Below, piece after piece: positions 61,756 to 64,000 of a DNA stretch of 64,000 nt (position 1 is its first letter; every line of letters begins with the position of its first letter). The translations under genes and the position numbers were made by a program. Origin of the DNA: Camellia lanceoleosa. Its lineage: Eukaryota > Streptophyta > Magnoliopsida > Ericales > Theaceae. The stretch lies in assembly GCA_025200525.1 (NCBI GenBank), contig CM045761.1, forward strand, positions 40,494,190 through 40,558,189, written 5' to 3'. Below the pieces are notes generated by a model that was not told the DNA's origin, searched no databases, and worked only from the letters and a program-made list of their open reading frames with translations.

Positions 61756-63291
61756 TGTAACAACCCAGATTTTTAATTATTCTGTAGAATTTATACTAAT
61801 ATTATTTAATCTCAGTTCAGAAAATATATAATTTATTATATATTATTATGTGTGATTTTATAAAATAATATAATTATTAAAAGTTTAGGGGTCAAAATAT
61901 AAATAATAATAAGATACATAATATTAATAATAATAATAATAATGAGTGTGGTAGTAAAAGAAATAATTAATTTTATGTTGGTATACGATAAAATGTAATT
62001 TACTTATGAATTAAATTATTTATATAATTATATTAAAATATTGGGTCAAAAGGTAATTATCTTAAATATCTATTAAGGATAGGAACGAATCTATATAATT
62101 ACAGTCGAATCTATAGATTGAATTGGGGAGGGATGCGTGTTGACTGAAGAGTGGGTTCACCTCCCTATATATAGGGAGGTGATTTGGCTGAAAGAAGAAA
62201 AAAAAAGGAGAAACAGAAACAAAAGAAAAGAAGAAAAGAAAAAGAAAAGAGAAGAAAAAGGAAAGAATAGTAGAAGCTTAAAGGGTCTTTAACAGTTAAA
62301 AAAAAGAGTAAAGTATTGAAGTTAAGGTGAGTTATATTATATCTTGAGTCACCAAAATATATTTTACGTATGTTTTAACTTACCAAAATCTATTTTATAC
62401 AAATATGTTTTATTAATTTATTAATAAAAGTTATGTTTTATAAAGATTTCAGTTACGTGGTTTTATTTCTGAACCCCATTTGTTTAAAAGGAAACCCATG
62501 GATTTGTCTGTTTATATTTTAAAGAATATTTGATTATGACCTTATAAACAATTATATTTTGTAAGTACCACCACGAGAGTCCCATGCCTTGAGGGACTTA
62601 AATAAAGCCTCTGTTTGACCACTTTGTGGTCCTCTGTTTGTCATGGATCCATTGACCTTTGTTTTGTGCAGACCAAAGTGCTGTGCAGAGCTAAGTGCTA
62701 CACTATTGTAGGAGCCACCTCTAGAATCCGTACGAGCCACCTCTTGAATCCGTACCTCTGTTTTGTGATTGTCACTTCAGTGACCTCTGTTCTGTTCTGT
62801 TCAGTACCGTGGATATGACTATATATTTACATAATTTATGTATTTCAGTTTCTGCCACTTACATGAAAATAATCTCAATTTTACTAATTAAAGGATTATT
62901 TGTTTTGACTAAGTTATCCTAAATGTTTTGGCCTAACTAACTATCCATGGTTATTTCGTGTCCCTTATACTCTTGGTATAATATTTCTCACTCTACCATG
63001 TGCTTATAGTTGTTTACCAATTTTCAGGAAATAGCTTTTGGAAAGTCTTAGATGCAGGGCTGCAGAATAGACACACACAGCATTTTTATGATATTTTTCT
63101 ATGTAAATAACGACCTTTTTGGTCGATAAATTTTGTAATAAAAATAGAAGCTCCAATAATTATTTTGGTACCCTTACTTAAATATTTCTTTCGCTCGCGT
63201 TTATTTATCTATTTAAGAATTGGCCATAGGTAACTCAAGTTACTGGCCATCACGATGCTTAACCCTTGGGTACGGGGAGCGGGTCGTGACA
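61756..63291 (+). mobile_element. Solo LTR of the long-LTR family, plus orientation, in the MULE gene
   Basis: Starts TGTAACAACCCAG and ends GGGTCGTGACA with exact CTTTT duplications (61751-61755 and 63292-63296). In sense orientation one reads the promoter region: a 22-base palindrome around TATATATA at 62159-62180, then a purine-rich leader (62190-62290). Confidence 0.93.
62159..62180 (+). promoter_or_regulatory. Palindromic TATA box of the solo LTR
   Basis: A perfect 22-base inverted repeat with arms ACCTCCC and GGGAGGT around TATATATA. Position in the LTR fits the U3 promoter. Other copies here have TATAAATAGGA without the palindrome. Confidence 0.7.
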
Positions 63292-64000
63292 CTTTTAATC
63301 CACTTTACACATGGTGAGGATGGATCTATCTCTAACTAGTAAGACCTAATTGTTAAAAGACTCTAAAATATTGTTTAACAATCTATTACACTTTGTTCTA
63401 GGATTGAATGCATGCCTAGACCACAGAGGTGGATTAGCTCTCATCATCTAATCATATGCTCTGCTATCTACACTATACACCCTAGTCATATGTTTCTCCC
63501 AATCATTCCTTATATATGCCTTTGCAGCTTTCTATACACAACTCTTAAGTTCCTTCCCTTTAAACTCCTTTTAAAATTTGCATAGAGGTGTCTGAAACAA
63601 AACCTATAATTGCCTACAGGGCACATTTCTTCAAGAGTTGGAACCAGTCCCTGTAAAAAATAAATGTAAAAACCATAAGGGATGAAAAACATTAAGGAAC
63701 ATAACAGATTAATGGAAAAATCGTTAAACATAAAAATACCTTTTGTTGATCAGTGATGAAGGTCCATCTATGCTCTGCACTTGGGCCAATACATTCAAAC
63801 AAATTATGTACAAACCAAGTCCAACTTTCTTTATTCTCACTCTCAGCTATTGCATAAGCAATTAGGAACATCATGCTGTTTCCATCTCATCCCACTGCAG
63901 CAAACAATTGCTCTTGACAAGGTCCTTTCAAATGACAAGCATCCAAGCCAATCAATGGCCTCACATCAGCTAAAAACCCTCTCTTGATTCCATCAAGGCA

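Larger units (their letters stand above)
59531..64000 (-). pseudogene. Mutator-like (MULE) transposase gene, split by two solo LTRs, cut by the right edge
   Basis: Read from the right edge leftward: DDE region with LIGLDACHLKGPC and TFITDQQK, an 89-bp intron (63739-63651, GT-AG), then GLVPTLEEM and NYRFCFRHLYANFK; after a frameshift, RHAFNPRTKCNRLLNN and ESFNN to about 63297; solo LTR 61756-63291; then the SWIM zinc-finger part (61755-61466); solo LTR 60111-61460; then a tail with an ETYLRTYEAYIIPLNRP motif (about 60100) and a zinc knuckle CGVYGHNQRIC (about 59900). Such enzymes move DNA elements with long inverted ends by cut and paste. Two insertions, a frameshift and several stops (some CAG to TAG) make it non-functional. 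The 5' part and terminal repeat lie outside the window. Confidence 0.9.

Overview
The window is nuclear DNA of a flowering plant, probably a eudicot. It holds intron-containing cytosolic genes (ubiquitin-RPL40, an RPS14 locus, an aldehyde-reductase-like SDR) with plant promoter signals (TATA, telo-box, TGGGCC/T site II). Between them lie AT-rich spacers, MITEs, SINE-like pieces and a thick layer of LTR retrotransposons. No CRISPR array, operon, rRNA or canonical tRNA gene was seen.

Layout. 1-3.4 kb: decayed Ty1/copia element, minus strand. 3.46-4.81 kb: two-exon SDR gene, minus strand. 5.1-5.9 kb: about ten copies of a ~74-bp tandem repeat. 6.15-10.45 kb: complete non-coding LTR retrotransposon with LTRs much longer than its interior and a perfect AGTTA target duplication. 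10.6-13.7 kb: SINE-like pieces, a 16-bp minisatellite, and an inverted-repeat element interrupted by a solo LTR. 15.48-18.95 kb: five-exon ubiquitin-RPL40 gene, minus strand. 19-22.9 kb: several terminal-inverted-repeat elements. 23.34-30.98 kb: six-exon RPS14 locus, minus strand, with an in-frame TAG and a 4.8-kb solo LTR (TSD ATAAC) in intron 1. 31.57-31.94 kb: small GRF-type zinc-finger ORF, plus strand.

32.8-64 kb is a nested stack. The lowest layer is a Mutator-like (MULE) transposase gene on the minus strand, cut off at the right edge. A copia element (32792-59295, TSD GCATG) sits at its 3' side and two solo LTRs (TSDs ATGCA and CTTTT) sit in its coding part. Inside the copia pol gene lies a 17.9-kb Tat-lineage Ty3/gypsy element (35750-53612, TSD GAGTG) with dual RNase H and, antisense to gag-pol, two extra ORFs; one encodes a plant mobile domain (PMD)-like protein. 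A fourth layer, a solo LTR at 42728-45090, sits at the 3' end of the Tat pol gene. Another solo LTR (TSD AACAG) sits in the copia 3' LTR. Target duplications read by eye fix the insertion order.

Most interesting: the Tat element with two antisense accessory ORFs beside its 3' LTR; the tail-to-tail placement of the GRF zinc-finger ORF and the MULE transposase once later insertions are subtracted; the nonsense-carrying RPS14 locus with a giant solo LTR; and a family of long-LTR, coding-free elements whose copies all keep perfect target duplications.
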